NCBI GenBank assembly: GCA_033557465.1
Contig: CM066047.1
Span: 7,192,001 to 7,256,000, forward strand
Source of the DNA: Ichthyophis bannanicus
Lineage: Eukaryota; Chordata; Amphibia; Gymnophiona; Ichthyophiidae
Length of the DNA: 64,000 bases
Direction of reading: 5' to 3'
The stretch's first letter is position 1. Each line of letters begins with the position of its first letter. Under the pieces are notes generated by a model. The model was given only the letters and a program-made list of their open reading frames with translations, was not told where the DNA came from and ran no database searches. Made by a program: the position numbers and the translations under genes. Shown here piece after piece: positions 41,404-52,560 of the stretch.

Positions 41404-42960
41404 TTGTTGGGGATGGGTGAAACATTAAATAACTTTATGGAAATGGGTAAAATGGGCAACATATGGAAAGCAGTGTGTATAAATGCCAATAGCAAGGGAA
41501 ATAAGATCCCAGATGTTGAAGCTTTAATGGGAGAGGCTGACTTGGATTTAGTGGCAGTTACAGAAACATGGTTCACAGAAAACCATGACTCAGATGTAAC
41601 TATACCAGGCTATACTTTATTCAGAAAGGACAGGTTAGGAAGAAGGGGAAGAGGAGTAGCACTATATGTAAAAAATAATATTAAAGCTTTAGAACTACAG
41701 AGCTTAAAAGGGAGAGAGGAGACACTGTGGGTTAAACTAGAAAGAGGGAAAGAGAAATCTATTTGCATTGGCATGATATACAGATCTCCCTCACAGGAGG
41801 AAGAGGTGGACAGAGCATACACAGCCATACATTGCGAGGAAAGGGGAAGTGCTACTGCTAGGGGATTTCAATATGCCAGATGTTGATTGGCACATTCCTG
41901 TTGCAGTATCATCTAGAAGTAAAGAGATCCTGGATTCCTACAGGGAGAACTATTCAGGCAACTGGTAAAAGAACCCACATGTGAAGGGGCCATATTGGCC
42001 TTGGTGCTTACCAATGGTGAAAGTGCTTCTGATGCTGTAGTGGGAGATCATTTTGCATGCAGTGATCACCAGATGGTGTGGTCCAGTATTAGGACTAGAA
42101 CTGTTAAAATCCATTGAAAAGCAAGGGTCCTAGACTTTAGGAAAACTAACTTTGCCAAGATGGGCCAATATCTCAGGGAGTCGTTAGCGGGATGAGAACA
42201 GCTGAGGGATATAGAAAAACGGTGGGCAAAACTGAAAGGGAATATTTTAAGGGCAACAAACCTTTTTGTTAGAATGGTAAATAAAGGTAAAAGGAAAAAG
42301 AGACAGCTATGGTTTTCGAAAGAAGTAGCTGAAAAGGTGAAGAAAAAGAGGGAGGCCTTCATGAAATACAAGAGATCACAGAGAGAGGAAGACAAGCATC
42401 TATATTTGAAAAAACTTAGAGAAGCTAGCAAAGTAGTCAGGAAAGCAAAGATTCAAAAAGAGCCAATGCAATAAAATGGGGGGATAAGACATTTTTTCAG
42501 TGAGAAGAGGAAGGGCAAAAGTGGTATTGTCAGACTCAAGGGTGAAGGGGAGGAATATGTAGAAGCTGATGAAGATAAAGTGGAATTGCTTAACAAATAT
42601 TTCTGATCTGTGTTCACAGATGAAGAACCAGAAGCAGGACCTCAGAAAACACCCACAAACAGGAACAGAACTGAGGGACATCTTGAACAATTTTCAGAAG
42701 ACTGTGTTTGTGAGAAACTAACTAAACTTAAAGTAGACAAAGTGATGGGACCAGATGGGATACACCCTAGAATATTGAGGGAACTTGTGGACGTTCTAGC
42801 AGCACCACTGACTGATCTTTTCAATGCCTTCTTGGAGTCAATAGTGGTGCCAAAGGACTGGAGAGAGGCACATGTGGTCCCTTTACACAAAAAATAAATA
42901 AATAAATAAAAGCGGAAGTAAGGATGTAGTTGAAAACTACAGGCCGGTTAGTTTAACTTC
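41404..42960 (+). pseudogene. CR1-B endonuclease and RT fingers
   Basis: 41404-41886 encodes the APE-type endonuclease: INANSKGNKIPDVEALM, then TETWFTE and RGVALYVKNN, then IGMIYRSPSQEEE. The GDFNMPDVDWH block (about 41860) and the SDHQM catalytic block (about 42065) are in other frames. 42274-42474 is the basic linker (KKRQLWFSKEVAEKVKKKRE). 42610-42897 leads into the RT (VMGPDGIHPRILRELVDVL, DWREAHVVPLHKK). It supplies the endonuclease part missing from copy 1. Confidence 0.85.
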
Positions 42961-43179
42961 GGCTTTTGGGTTTTTTTTGTTTTTGTTGTTTATTGTTCTT
43001 ATATACCGCACTCTTAAAACTCAGCGTGGTTTACATATAACGGTATTGTGCCAAAAAGGCACTTACAGTGAACCGGGCAATTAAACTTGGGTTTCAACTG
43101 GGAGCAACTATGTACAACAATTTAAACTTATATACAGTCTGTATCTACAGTATGTACATCCATTGATAGTGATTCATGT

Positions 43180-43333
43180 GTTCTCCCAGGGCAAGCAGGA
43201 TGAGTCAGCCACAAGTGGTGACGTCATCCGACGGCGCCATAGACAGAAGTACTCTCACTAGCCCAGAGGGCTTTAGTCCTCTGGGCATGACCACTAGCCC
43301 CACCTCCAGATCCGCCCCTAGCTGGCCAGTCTG
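43180..43333. repeat. DIRS left inverted terminal repeat
   Basis: It starts gttctcccagggcaagcagg and runs to gctagctggccag-type sequence. It is inverted at 49201-49378 with about one difference per ten to fifteen bases. It ends just upstream of the gag start. Confidence 0.9.
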
Positions 43334-43387
43334 TCTTCCGCCTTGCCAGTAAGACATTTTTTATTTTACTCTCCTACCTTGTTCATC

Positions 43388-45628
43388 ATGAAGAAACCTG
43401 GATTTAAGAAATGCCCAGCCTGCTCCAGAAAAATGGCTAATTCGTACTCACACCATCTCTGCCTCCGATGCCTGGGTAGCGATCACGCTGTTGAGGACTG
43501 CTCTGCCTGCGGCCGCATGTCCCCCCGGGCTCTGAAGTCACGCTGGCATGCTCTTCGGGATTTCCTGGCTCCCGCTGCGGCTGTGAGTACTGCCGCTGCT
43601 GCTGTGATTACTCCCGCTGATGCAGTCTCCTCCGGTGCTGCCATTGTTGCTCTGGCCGGGGACGCACCGTTTTCGGCCTCCGTTCCCCGCCGCGATGCCC
43701 TGCACCCCCTGGACACATGTGGTGTTATGGAGGCGTCCATCTTGCCAGGGGTCTCCTCTGATCCTCCTCTTCTGCTTCCTGCCTCTGCGATGACAACTTC
43801 CTGCCCTCCTGGGCCCACCTCCTCTCGGCGCAGCCTCCACAGGCACCTCGGGGCAGAACCGAACAACGCTGACTGCCCCCAACAACGGAGTCATGCTATC
43901 CGGCAGGGAAGCCGTGAGTGCAGAGCCCACAAGTGACGCAGACGTTCTCCGGGTCGTCGGAGCAGCTCGGGGAGGAGGAGCCGCTCAAGAAGGATGCAAA
44001 AATCCACCCGCAACAAGCAGCACAGCAGCCGGCGCAGACCCAGGCGCGCAAGCCACAGACAGCACAGGGATAGCAGCCTCAGTTCGGGGTCATCACGCTG
44101 CCGTGGTAAGAGACACAGGCACAGCAGCCGCAGTTCCTCGCGCTCCAAAAGCTCACTCTCCAGCGAGAGCTATGACCAACAAACCTCCTCATTCGCTCTG
44201 GACAACTCTGTCTACGCGGCTTCCTGCAGCTCTGAGGACCAAGACCTCTACCTCCCCGCATCCCCTGTGCTTCCAGCCCTTCATGAGGAAGCCGGGCAAC
44301 CTCTCCAAGGCAGCGCGCAGGTTCCCATGGCTCTACCCTCTCAAGGAGCCCCGGACACCCTGCTGCTCCTGAAAAATATGCTCCAACAGTGGACGTCAGC
44401 GCTTTCCAACCTATCCTCCCACCAGGCGCAGCCCCCAACCACTACCGCTCACCTGGACACTATTGCCACGATCTCAACCAGCCAGCTACAGCAGCAGGTC
44501 CCACTCCCGCTGGAGCAGGAATCTACACCGGCCGCCTCTACCATCCTGGTGCAGTCTCCAGATCCCGATCGCCCTGATGACCCTTCACAACCAGGGACCT
44601 CTTCTCATGCGGATCAAGACAACCCCTCGGGGCCACCCGATCCTCCAGAGGACTTAACCTACATGAAATTTGTCCGAAAGGTCCTAGCAGCTTTATCCAT
44701 TACTCCTGCTGACTCCGTAGATCAACGCGACGAAGTTCAAAGTGCCCTCAAGTTCGTGGACTCCCCTAAGGCCATTTCGGCTCTACCTGTCCACCAGCTC
44801 CTCCGCAAGAACCTTACAAGATTGTGGCAGACCCCTGCGTCCAATCACTCGTGCCCCCGGAAGTTGGACTCTAAGTACGTGGTCCAACCCGTTCCGGGAT
44901 TTAACAAGCAACACCTGCCCCACCAGTCCATCGTGGTGGAATCCGCACTCAAGCGGTCTAAATCCTCACGCACCTCTACCAACGCGCCTCCCGGGAAGGA
45001 CAACAAACTTCTGGACAATGTTGCAAAGCGGATTTATCAAGGATCCATGCTAAACGCCAGGATCTCAGCACATCTTTTTCAACACACCATCTACCAGGAC
45101 ACGTTGCTGGCCAACTTAAGAGCCTCCGCCAAGGGTGCTGAACTTCCACCGGCGCTCTTGTCCGCCATTGCTGATCTCGAAGTATGCACAAAACATCAAG
45201 GTCGAGCTGCCCACGACGCCTTTGAGACAGCCTCTAGGGTGGCCGGAACTGCCATCTCGGAGCGACGGCTTGCTTGGCTCAAGGCTTCAGGCCTGCAGGC
45301 TGACTCTCATGACAAGCTGGCTGACGCACCTTGCACAGGCGACTCACTTTTTGGCGACAAAGTCAAGGAGACAGTGAATGACATGCGCGAGCGCTGCACC
45401 ACTCTAAAAACACTGGAGGAGGGCTCAGATCGTTCTAAATCCTACCGCAAAGGATCCTTCCACGGCCCATCTGGTCCTAAGCACTACAACTCCTACCATA
45501 GGTGGCAGCAGCAGCCACGCTACAAACAGCAAAATTACCAATCTTCGTATAGGCAGAAACCACGCCAACGAGAGCGCACTTCAAAGAAGGCCCCCTCTGC
45601 ACCTGCCAAAAACAATCCTAGTTTTTGA
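43388..45628 (+). pseudogene. DIRS gag-like ORF, one in-frame stop
   Basis: The first ATG after the left repeat (43388) opens a frame that is read to 45626, apart from a TGA at 43934-43936. Near the N-terminus are CPACSRKM and a perfect CX2CX4HX4C zinc knuckle (CLRCLGSDHAVEDC), as in nucleocapsid proteins. The middle is Arg/Ser-rich (KQHSSRRRPRRASHRQHRDS) and the C-terminal half has the conserved-looking LAWLKASGLQADSHDKLAD. The stop lies between HK and RRRS, where CGA would fit, so C-to-T decay is likely. Expected role: a structural protein packaging the element RNA. Length about 746 codons. Confidence 0.8.
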
Positions 45629-45639
45629 CTCACTGCCCT

Positions 45640-47525
45640 GCCATCACCTTCCAACAGGGGGCCGCCTATCCGCCTTCCTTCACTCCTGGGAGCAGATAAC
45701 TACGGATCAATGGGTCCTCTCTATCATCAAACAGGGCTATCGCATAAACTTCTCCTCAAAGCCACCCGCGTGGCCGCCCTCGTTGAGCACCCTTCCCTCA
45801 CAGCATCTAGAGGCCATGACTACAGAGATCCAGGCATTGCTTGCCTCCAGGGCCATCGAGCCTATTCCTCCCGGCGAGACCAGCAAGGGTTTTTACTCCA
45901 GGTACTTCCTTGTTCCCAAGAGGTCGGGGGGTATGCGACCCATCCTCGATCTACGGAAACTCAACAAGTGCATAGCCAAGGAGAGGTTCAGGATGCACTC
46001 CCTGTCCTCCATCCTGCCCTTCATTCAACCTTTCGAGTGGCTTGCCTCTCTGGACCTTCAGGACGCATACACTCACATTCCAATGCACCCTCATCACAAG
46101 AAATTCCTGCAATTCAGGGTAGCGGAGAAACACTACCAGTACAGAGTGCTCTCTTTCGGCCTGTCACCTGCTCCAAGAGTGTTTACCAAGTGTGTAGCGG
46201 TGGCTGCCGCCCACCTCCGCAGACAAGGGGTATGTGTCTTCCCCTACTTGGACGATTGTCTGTTCTCAGCACCCTCTCCTGCGGAACTGCGGATGGCTGT
46301 CAGGAAAGCCACCGCCCTTCTCTCCTCCCTGGGATTCCTTGTCAACTACCCGAAGTCTCATCTTTCCCCCACGCAGCGTCTGGAGTTCATCGGTGCTCGG
46401 ATCGACACCACGCAATCCAAGGCCTTCCTGCCTCAGAACAGGAAGGAGGCCATCAGCGCGCTCGCTCTACAAGTCCTCAACTCCTCCCACACCTCCGCTC
46501 GAGTAATCCTACGCCTTCTGGGACACATGGCAGCCGCCACCCATGTCCTTCCCATGGCGAGATTATGGATGCGGGTTCTCCAGTGGCATCTCCGCACTCA
46601 TTGGTGCCAACACGCTCATCCCCTGTCATCCCTGATCCCCAGGGACCCCCGGGCAACCAAGGCGATCCGCTGGTGGACACACTCCTCCAATCTATCACAG
46701 GGCAAGCGCCTGCAGGCCACGACCCCTCAGATCACCGTGACCACGGATGCTTCAGCTCTAGGATGGAGGGCCCACTGTGCGGGCGCACACACACAGGGAT
46801 CATGGTCCACCACCGAGAGGGACCTCCACATCAACGTCCTCGAGCTCAGAGCTGTCCGCCTTGCCCTCCTGGCCTTCCAGGCTCTGGTCAGGGGAAAAAC
46901 AGTCAAGATACAGACCGACAACCAGGTCGCCATGTTTTATATAAACAAACAGGGAGGCACGGGCTCACGACCTCTGTGCAGAGAAGCCCTCCTCACCTGG
47001 CACCTAGCACTCTCGCTCCAATGCAGCCTCCTGGCCTGTTACCTACCGGGAGAGGAGAATGTACTAGCAGATCGCCTCAGCAGACAACTAAGCCCTCACG
47101 AATGGATGCTTCACGAAGACGTGTCTTCATTCCTCTTCAAGGAGTGGGGCCTCCCTCAGATCGACCTCTTCGCTTCCCAAGAGAATGCCAAATGCCGCCT
47201 CTTTTGCTCCAAGAGGCCGTCCCCACACAGACTAGCGGTGGACACCTTCGATGTGACCTGGGACCAATGGCCCTTAGCCTACGCGTTCCCACCAACTCCG
47301 TTCATCGCACGGACAGTCCAACGGATCATCAGGGACCGGGCCCGGGTCATCCTGGTGGTTCCATTCTGGACAAGGAAAATATGGTTCCCATACCTGCAAC
47401 GCCTAGCAGTGGTCCCTCCCATCCAGCTACCCCTGCGGCCAGACCTACTCTCGCAGGACGGCGGCACGATGCTCCACCCCAACCTGCGGATGCTATCACT
47501 GTCGGCCTGGAAGCTGAAAGGCTAG
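45640..47525 (+). CDS. DIRS reverse transcriptase, RNase H and MT-like domain
   Basis: Open and motif-complete. Conserved N-terminal RT sequence is already present upstream of residue 1 of the 580-codon part from 45783 (ITTDQWVLSIIKQGYRINFS at 45694-45753), so the domain starts near 45650. No ATG precedes it; the first in-frame ATG is at 45816. In 580-residue numbering: motif A SLDLQDAY (89-96), motif C YLDD (155-158), RNase H Asp322 (TTDASALGW), Glu354 (ELRAV), Asp379 (QTDNQVA) and Asp430 (NVLADRLSR), then the DIRS methyltransferase-like region 459-540 with AFPPTPF. It copies the element RNA into DNA. It lies in a different frame from gag, so it needs frameshifting, reinitiation or non-AUG start. 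Confidence 0.92.
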
Positions 47526-48575
47526 CTCTGGCTCCCTTCAACCTGACGGCAGAGGTCCAGCAGATCATACTGGCGGCCCGGCGCCCTTCCACCAGAAAAT
47601 CATACAGCCTCAAGTGGCGGCGCTTCTGCATCTGGTGTGCGGCCCGTCACCTTGACCCCTCCTCGTGTCCAGTGCCGCAGCTCCTCCAATACCTTGCATC
47701 GCTCTCTTTGCTCGGCCTTAAGACTCAATCCATCAAGGTCCACTTGTCCGCCATTGCGGCCTTCCATCACCGCATTGGAGGCACTTCAATAGCGGCGATG
47801 CCCATCGTGGCCAGCTTTATGAAAGGATTGTCCAATCTACGCCCTCCGCTCAGAGAGCCCGTGCCTGCCTGGGACCTTAACGTTGTCCTCAATCAGCTCA
47901 CGGAGGAACCTTTCGAGCCGTTGCAATCTGCAGATTTGAAGTTTGCTTCCTGGAAAACACTGTTCCTCGTCGCTATCACTTCAGCCAGGCGGATCAGTGA
48001 AATGCATGCTCTTGTGGCTTACCCGCCTTACACCGTACTTCACCTCGACCGCGCCTGCCTTCGGACACATCCCAAGTTTGTTCCCAAGGTGGTGTCCGCT
48101 TTCCACATAAATCAAACCATTGAGCTGCCTTGCTTCCTCCCCGGACCACACTCCAGTCCGGATCAACAACGCCTGCACACACTGGACTGTGTCAGGGCCC
48201 TACGGTGCTACCTCAACAGAACTTCCTCACAACGTAAAGGGTCTCAGCTTTTCGTCTCATACGACCCTAACAAACCTGGCCTACCAGTGTCCAAGCGCAC
48301 GCTTTCCGGCTGGATTTCCGCCTGCATCTCCTTCTGCCTCTCACGCGCTGGAGCGAGCCCCAGGTATCACAGCACGTCACCTGCGAGCGTTGGCCGCCAC
48401 GATCGCCAACCTACATTCCGTTTCTATACCTGACATCTGCAAAGCCGCGACGTGGTCCTCTATACAGACCTTCCAGAGGCACTACTGCCTCGACAGGGCT
48501 GATCAAGGGGGCTCCGCATTCGGGCTAGCAGTGCTGTCTGCTGCCTCTTCCCCTTGCCAGGACAGGACCTTGTGA
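47470..48575 (+). pseudogene. DIRS tyrosine recombinase, one frameshift
   Basis: It overlaps the end of the RT ORF in the +1 frame. The SAM-like N-terminal domain (ARRPSTRKSYSLKWRRFCIW, then QSIKVHLSAIAAFHHRIGG) is followed by the catalytic domain: Arg in TSARRISEMHAL, then ITARHLRALAATIA and the Tyr nucleophile in TFQRHYCLD near the C-terminus. The frame changes near 48350-48365 (SFCLSRAG / LERAPGITARH), so this copy cannot give a full protein. In the HxxR position the text is RHLR, so the usual His appears shifted or replaced. It would integrate the circular DNA of the element. The stop is at 48573-48575. Confidence 0.85.
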
Positions 48576-48589
48576 CTTCTGCTGATATT

Positions 48590-48900
48590 GCACCCTATTG
48601 CCGTGCCCTACGGCTGTCATTGTTGATTGCAACTTGCTGCCATGCTGTAGTGATGGCGGTCTTGCACCTTATTGTCTGTTGATTGATGTCATTGCACCTT
48701 ATTGTTCTAGTGGTTGATGTCTTGCACCTTATTGCCTGTTGATTGATACCATTGCACCTCATTGCCTGTGGGTGAGCGCCCCTTGTTATTGTTACTGTTA
48801 CTGCACTTTCGTGCCTTATTGTTTGCTGTTTCTTGACGTGCACTGTTCTTGCTGTTACTGCACTTCGTGCCTTATTTTGCACAATTTTGTTAAACGTTGT
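48590..48900. repeat. Short tandem array in DIRS 3' region
   Basis: Variants of ttgcaccttattg with attgcctgttgattgatg occur about eight times, at spacings of roughly 30-50 bp, between the recombinase stop and the internal complementary region. No coding sense is apparent. Confidence 0.75.
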
Positions 48901-49019
48901 TGACTTGAATTACGCCCTCTTCAAGGCGCGTTCATTCATTAAACCTATTTGCACCTCACGGTCATGCGTGTCTCCGTTTCTTCAGACCTTCCCCGCCGCT
49001 GCATGTGTAGCTGGGGAGA

Positions 49020-49119
49020 CACCACTTGTGGCTGACTCATCCTGCTTGCCCTGGGAGAAAACCGAGTTACTTACCTGTAACGTGAGTTCTCCAGGGACAG
49101 CAGGATAAGTCAGCCACAC
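49020..49119. other. DIRS internal complementary region
   Basis: caccacttgtggctgactca...ccctgggagaa is the complement of the left outer end (43180-43220). It is followed without gap by aaccgagttacttacctg...cagcaggataagtcagcc, the complement of the right outer end (49322-49378). This head-to-tail junction of both ends is thought to act as the template or splint for forming the circular intermediate in DIRS elements. Its presence shows that both ends here are authentic. Confidence 0.92.
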
Positions 49120-49200
49120 CTTCCCACCCTCCTCCCCGGTGGGTACTTCCTGTCTCTCGCTATCCGCCTCCTAGCCTGAACATCGTGTCAGCTTGGAAAA

Positions 49201-49378
49201 CCTGGCCAGCTAGGGGCGGATCTGGAGGTGGGGCTAGTGGTCATTCCCAGAGGGCTTTAGCCCTCTGGGCTAGTGAGAGTATTTCCGTCTATGGCGCCGT
49301 CGGATGACATCACCACTTGTGTCTGACTTATCCTGCTGTCCCTGGAGAACTCACGTTACAGGTAAGTAACTCGGTTTT
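49201..49378. repeat. DIRS right inverted terminal repeat
   Basis: The inverted partner of 43180-43333 (ctggccagctaggggcgg, tctatggcgccgtcggatga). It extends about 28 bases further out (gaactcacgttacaggtaag, then taactcggtt) than the left repeat, as expected since the two ends differ and only the internal complementary region contains both. Confidence 0.9.
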
Positions 49379-49556
49379 CATGGCTGTTTGTATGCTAGAG
49401 GGTGTCAGGTTGGAGGGCTGTGAGTAGTGTAAAAGAAAGAGATGGTGTTTAAGCGCTTTTCTGAATTGGGCTAACTCTGTTATGGCTGGAGTGCATTCCA
49501 GCAGCTGGGGGCATAAAACTTAAATGCTCTGTTCCTTGTTGACTTGGTACATTTTG

Positions 49557-51160
49557 TTATTTCACTGGGGATCGATAGGGTATTGGCCGTGCATGTTCTC
49601 CTTTGTTTGCTGACATGGGGTAGACGAGGTCCATTAGAGCTGTTGGGGCCAACTTGTTGATGACCTTGAAGGTGATGATGATTACTTTATAGGATAGCCG
49701 ACAGTTTATTGGTAGCCAGTGTAGGTCCTTAAGGACCGGGGTGATGTGGTCAACTCTGGAGGCTCCACTCAGGATGCGTGCAGCAGCGTTCATAGCTAAC
49801 TGTAGGGGATTTAAGGTGTTTTTGGGTAGGCCCTGAAGGATTACATTAGCATAATCAAAGTGGGGATCACCAATGCCTGAAAAACTGATCTGAAGTCATC
49901 AGGTTGCAGCAAGGGTCGAAGATGTCGTAGGGTTCTTATTTTGTGGTATATTTGTTTGATAGTGTTGCTGATGTGTACCTTGAAATTGAGCTGTTGATCT
50001 AAAGTTACACCTAAGTAGCGGATGCTGGTTCTGCTCGTGAGTTCTGCATCTCTTGTCTTTAAGGTTGTCGGAGGTGAGAAGGACTGGTTCTTTGTCACAA
50101 ATAGTACGTCAGTCTTGTTAAAGTTGATCTTGAGGCTTTGGGAGAGGAGCCAATCGGTTATGGCATTGAAGCAGTTTATCAGTTGGGTGAAGTCTGGGTC
50201 TTCAATCGTAAATGGGGTAAAGAGCAACACGTCGTCCGCATAGAGCAGGCATGAAATGTTATATGAGCGAATTATTTTGCATATCGGTTGCATATAGATA
50301 TTGAATAGGAGTGCAGAGAGAGACGAGCCCTGGGGTACACCGTATTGTTGTTGGAAGGGCTGAGAGGTTGTGGTTCCTGTTCGTACCTGCTGCCACCTAT
50401 CGGTTAGATATGATTTGCACCATCGCCATGCTAATTCGCTTATCCCTTTATCTTGAAGCCGCACTAGGAGTTGTTCGTGGTTTACGGAGTCGAATGCGGC
50501 AACGATGTCGAGGAAAATTAGCGCGTACCCTTGTTTGATGGAGTCGATCCCGGTGATGAGTGTATTGATGAGGGTGGTGAGGAGTGTTTCAACACCGTGG
50601 GATTCTCTGAAACTGTGTTGGCTTGGGTCGAGGGGAGCATTAGAGTCAATATGATCCTGTATCTGACATTGTACGGCCTTCTCAATTATCTTTGTTAGCA
50701 ACGGGATGCTGGATATGGGTCGGTAAGATTCAGCCTTCTGGGCATTTAGTTTGGCATTCTTTAAGAGGGGCCTGATAGATGTCTGCTTAAGGCTTAAAAG
50801 GAATTGTCCGGAGGAGAAGGAGTGGTCGATGATTTTGGCTATTATCGGGCTAACCTCATGGTGTAGTGACTTTATCCAGAAAGCTGGACACAGGTCATTA
50901 GGGGCCGTGGTGGCGTTGATGCTTGTTATGATGCTCTCAATGCTTGTTTCTGATGGTGTCGAGAATGAGGAGAGTTGTTTGGGTGGGTTTGTGGTAGGGC
51001 AGGATAGTGTAACTTTACTGACGTTATTGGCTTTGGCTATCATGTAATCTGCATAGTCCTGAGGGGGTATCGAGGCTGCTTGTGAAGCTGATGGTTCCTT
51101 CGTTAGGGACTTAACCATATTGAACAAGTCATGGGACTTGTTCAGTGATCGGCTTAGCAA
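49557..51160 (-). pseudogene. L2-A ORF2 remnant with intact YADD
   Basis: 51160-49841 is open for 439 codons: a linker with DYADYMIAKANNVSK, then YRPISSIPLLTKIIEKA, motif A FLDIVAAFDSVNHEQ, motif B GVPQGSSLSALLFN and motif C YADDVLLFTPF. A frameshift near 49840 moves the C-terminus to the frame of 49793-49557 (RVDHITPVLKDLHWLPI). Position by position it matches the 32073-34304 copy, and here motif C has the normal two Asp residues. Confidence 0.85.
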
Positions 51161-51222
51161 TTCTGAGTGGTATTCTTTAATTTTGGAGGATATTAAATCT
51201 CGATGTGCTTCAGTGGCGAGTA

Positions 51223-52560
51223 AACTTCGGTGGTGAGTAAATTATTGGAAGCACTGCTGAAAGAGAAAATAGTGAGGTTTCTGGAGTCCAGCAGATTACA
51301 GGATCCAAGGCAGCATGGATTCACCAGAGGTAGGTCTTGTCAGACAAATCTGATTGATTTCTTTGACTGGATGACCAGGGAGTTGAACCAAGGGAGAGCC
51401 CTATATGTGGTGTACTTAGATTTCAGTAAAGCCTTTGACACCGTTCCTCACAGGTGACTTACAAACAAACTGAGCACCCTAGGGATGGAGCCTAAAGTTA
51501 CTGCTTAAGTTAGAAATTGGTTGAGTGGGAGGCGACAAAGGGTACAGGTAAATGGAACTCACTCTGAGGAGAAGGAGATTACCAGTGATGTGCCCCAGAG
51601 ATCTGTCCTTGGTCCGATACAGTGGAAGGGCTGTCAGGTAAGGTTTGCCTCTTTGCGGATGATACCAAAATCTGCAATAGAGCAGACACCCAGGAAAGTG
51701 TAGATAACATGAGGCGGGATTTAGCTAAGCTTGAAGAATGGTCTAGAATTTGGCAGCTGAGGTTTAATGTTAAAAAATACAAGGTCATGCATTTGGGCTG
51801 CAGCAATCCAAGGGAGCAATATAGTATAGGGGTGAAGTACTTTTGTCCACTAAAAAAGAGCGGGATCTAGGCATGATTGTGTCTGATGATCTTAAAGTAG
51901 CTAAACAAGTAGAAAAGGCGATGGCAAAAGCTAGAAGGATGCTTGGGTGCATAGGGAGAGGACTGGCCAGCAGAAGAAAGGAGGTGATAGTGCCACTGTA
52001 TAAGTCTTTGGTGTGACCTCATTTGGAGTACTGCGTGCAATTCTGGAGAATGCATATTAAAAAGGATATAAATAAGCTGGAGTCAGTACAGAGGGTGGCT
52101 ACTAAAATGGTTAGTGGTCTTCATTATAAAGCAGGGTCGTCAAACTCCAGTCCTGGAGGGCCGCAAACCAGTCAGGTTTTCAGGATATCTCTAATGAATA
52201 TGCATGAGATATATTTGCATACAATGGGGCAGTGCATGCAAACATATCTTATGCATATTCATTAGAGATACCCTGAAAACCAGACTGGTTTGTGGCCCTC
52301 CAGGACTGGAGTTTGACACCCCTGTTATAAAGCATATGAGGACAGACATAAAGATCTTAATATATACATCTTAGAGGAAAGGCAGGATAGAGGTGATATG
52401 ACTGAGACATTTAAATACCTCCATGACATAAATGCACAGGAGAAGAGCATCTTTCAATTGAAAGCAAGCTCTGCTGCGAGGGGGCATGGGATGAAGGTGA
52501 AAGGGAATAGATTCAGGAGTGATATGCGGAAATATTTCTTTACGGTAAAAGTGGTGGTCT
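51223..52560 (+). pseudogene. CR1-B reverse transcriptase, 3' half
   Basis: 51230-51457 holds DPRQHGFTRGRSCQTNLIDF and YLDFSKAFDTVPHR (motif A), followed by a TGA. 51521-51703 and 51622-51870 hold VPQRSVLGP (motif B, usual G replaced by R) and LFADDTKICNRAD (motif C). Later frames give KARRMLGCIGRGL and a C-terminus near 52500-52560. About 45 codons are missing between motif B and motif C (QWKGCQ), so it is also internally deleted. Confidence 0.8.
52132..52324. mobile_element. hAT-type MITE with perfect 8-bp TSD
   Basis: 193 bp with ends CAGGGTCGTCAAACTCCAGT and complement CAGGGGTGTCAAACTCCAGT. The flanks ttataaag (52124-52131 and 52325-52332) are identical 8-mers, the hAT signature. The two halves are inverted copies over most of their length (tttcaggatatctctaatga / tcattagagataccctgaaa). 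It interrupts the 3' part of CR1-B copy 2. Confidence 0.92.

Larger units (their letters stand above)
43180..49378 (+). mobile_element. DIRS-type tyrosine-recombinase retrotransposon, nearly complete
   Basis: A 6.2-kb element with all DIRS hallmarks: inverted terminal repeats (43180-43333 and 49201-49378), gag, RT/RNase H with a methyltransferase-like domain, a tyrosine recombinase, and an internal complementary region (49020-49119) that joins copies of both outer ends. DIRS elements replicate via a circular intermediate and integrate with a tyrosine recombinase, so no target-site duplication is expected, and none is seen in the L2 flanks. Only one stop (gag) and one frameshift (recombinase) were found, so it is recent compared with its neighbours. 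It is GC-richer than its flanks. Confidence 0.93.
42963..51222 (-). mobile_element. Nest III middle: L2-A LINE, minus strand, split by DIRS
   Basis: The 3' end at 42963 (T-rich, then tatataccgcactcttaaaa) runs to about 43178, and the rest resumes at 49380 and continues to 51222. The 8-bp duplication aacttcgg brackets the whole. It is the same family as the L2 copies of nests I and II. Confidence 0.9.

Noticed and set aside
43483..45191. Minus-strand ORFs of 119-130 codons opposite DIRS gag
   Set aside because: They are shadows of a GC-rich coding region with few stops. No motifs.
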